NCBI GenBank assembly: GCA_004335635.1
Contig: QAXH01006521.1
Span: forward strand, 1-18,227
Length of the DNA stretch: 18,227 bases
Source: Chloromonas sp. AAM2
Lineage: Eukaryota > Chlorophyta > Chlorophyceae > Chlamydomonadales > Chlamydomonadaceae
Reading direction: 5' to 3'
Shown in pieces: positions 18,126-18,227 of the stretch. Every line of letters starts with the position of its first letter. The first letter of the stretch is position 1. Under the pieces are notes generated by a model. The model did not search any database and had not been told where the DNA came from. It worked only from the letters and a program-made list of their open reading frames with translations. The position numbers and the translations under genes were made by a program.

Positions 18126-18227
18126 CTGCAAAGCGGCAGGCACAGATGGGTGCAGGGATGCAAGGGCAGGCACAGATGGGTGCAGGGATGCAAGGGCAGG
18201 CACAGATGGGTGCAGGGATGCAAGGGC
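18126..18227 (-). other. 3' end of an intron of the GT90-like gene
   Basis: The sequence between the acceptor and the window edge consists of a short TGCCTGCCGCTTTGCAG acceptor stretch and a 30-bp minisatellite. It is open in the exon frame, adding PALASLHPSV per copy. I read it as intron because a canonical acceptor sits exactly at the conserved EW and the repeat is unlike this family. Confidence 0.55.
18136..18227. repeat. 30-bp minisatellite, about 3 copies, cut by window edge
   Basis: Copies start at 18136, 18166 and 18196 and are identical over the window; a further start is cut at the right edge. Each unit begins GCAGGCACAGATGGGTGCAG. Because 30 is a multiple of 3, it stays open, reading PALASLHPSV on the minus strand. 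Confidence 0.97.

Overview
The window looks like nuclear DNA from a green alga, most likely a chlorophyte of the Chlamydomonas/Haematococcus kind. Evidence: intron-rich genes with GT...AG introns of about 190-520 bp, many donors of the GTGCGN/GTGAGN type, acceptors ending in (T)GCAG, GC-rich Ala/Gly/Ser coding sequence, (GT)n-rich introns, and TGTAA polyadenylation-type motifs. No species is assigned.

Three protein genes are supported. (1) Positions 469-11332, + strand: the 3' part of a large kinesin-7 gene of the NACK/HINKEL class. I resolved 21 exons whose 20 junctions all keep one reading frame (3,888 nt, 1,295 codons plus stop). The gene enters from the left with the end of the motor domain. 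It then encodes a neck coiled coil, about 700 residues of Ala/Gly/Ser/Pro-rich linker, a second coiled coil, the NACK-specific C-terminal domain (DUF3490), and a basic Ser/Thr-Pro tail. (2) Positions 13126-14577, + strand: a complete six-exon gene for ribosomal protein eS24 (132 aa). (3) Positions 17709-18125, - strand: the last visible exon of a gene resembling CAP10/GT90 glycosyltransferases. It enters from the right and its upstream intron carries a 30-bp minisatellite.

Intergenic DNA: 11333-13125 holds the kinesin 3' region (TGTAA motifs about 0.83 and 0.93 kb after the stop) and the eS24 promoter/leader. Positions 14578-17708 are about 3.1 kb of more AT-rich sequence without a recognisable gene; it contains candidate polyadenylation motifs, a hairpin and a tRNA T-arm-like fragment.

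The introns are the repeat-rich part: a 19-bp minisatellite plus (GT)n at the left edge, (TG)17 in intron 2, a diverged ~150-bp tandem duplication in intron 7, a five-copy 36-bp minisatellite in intron 16, a 12-run G-triplet tract in intron 19, and a short dispersed repeat shared by introns 13 and 20.

The genes do not form a functional unit: a cytokinesis motor, a ribosomal protein and a secretory-pathway glycosyltransferase are simply neighbours. I found no CRISPR array, defence system, intact transposon or RNA gene. The most interesting biology is a NACK-type kinesin with its C-terminal domain in an apparent chlorophyte, carrying a greatly expanded low-complexity middle.
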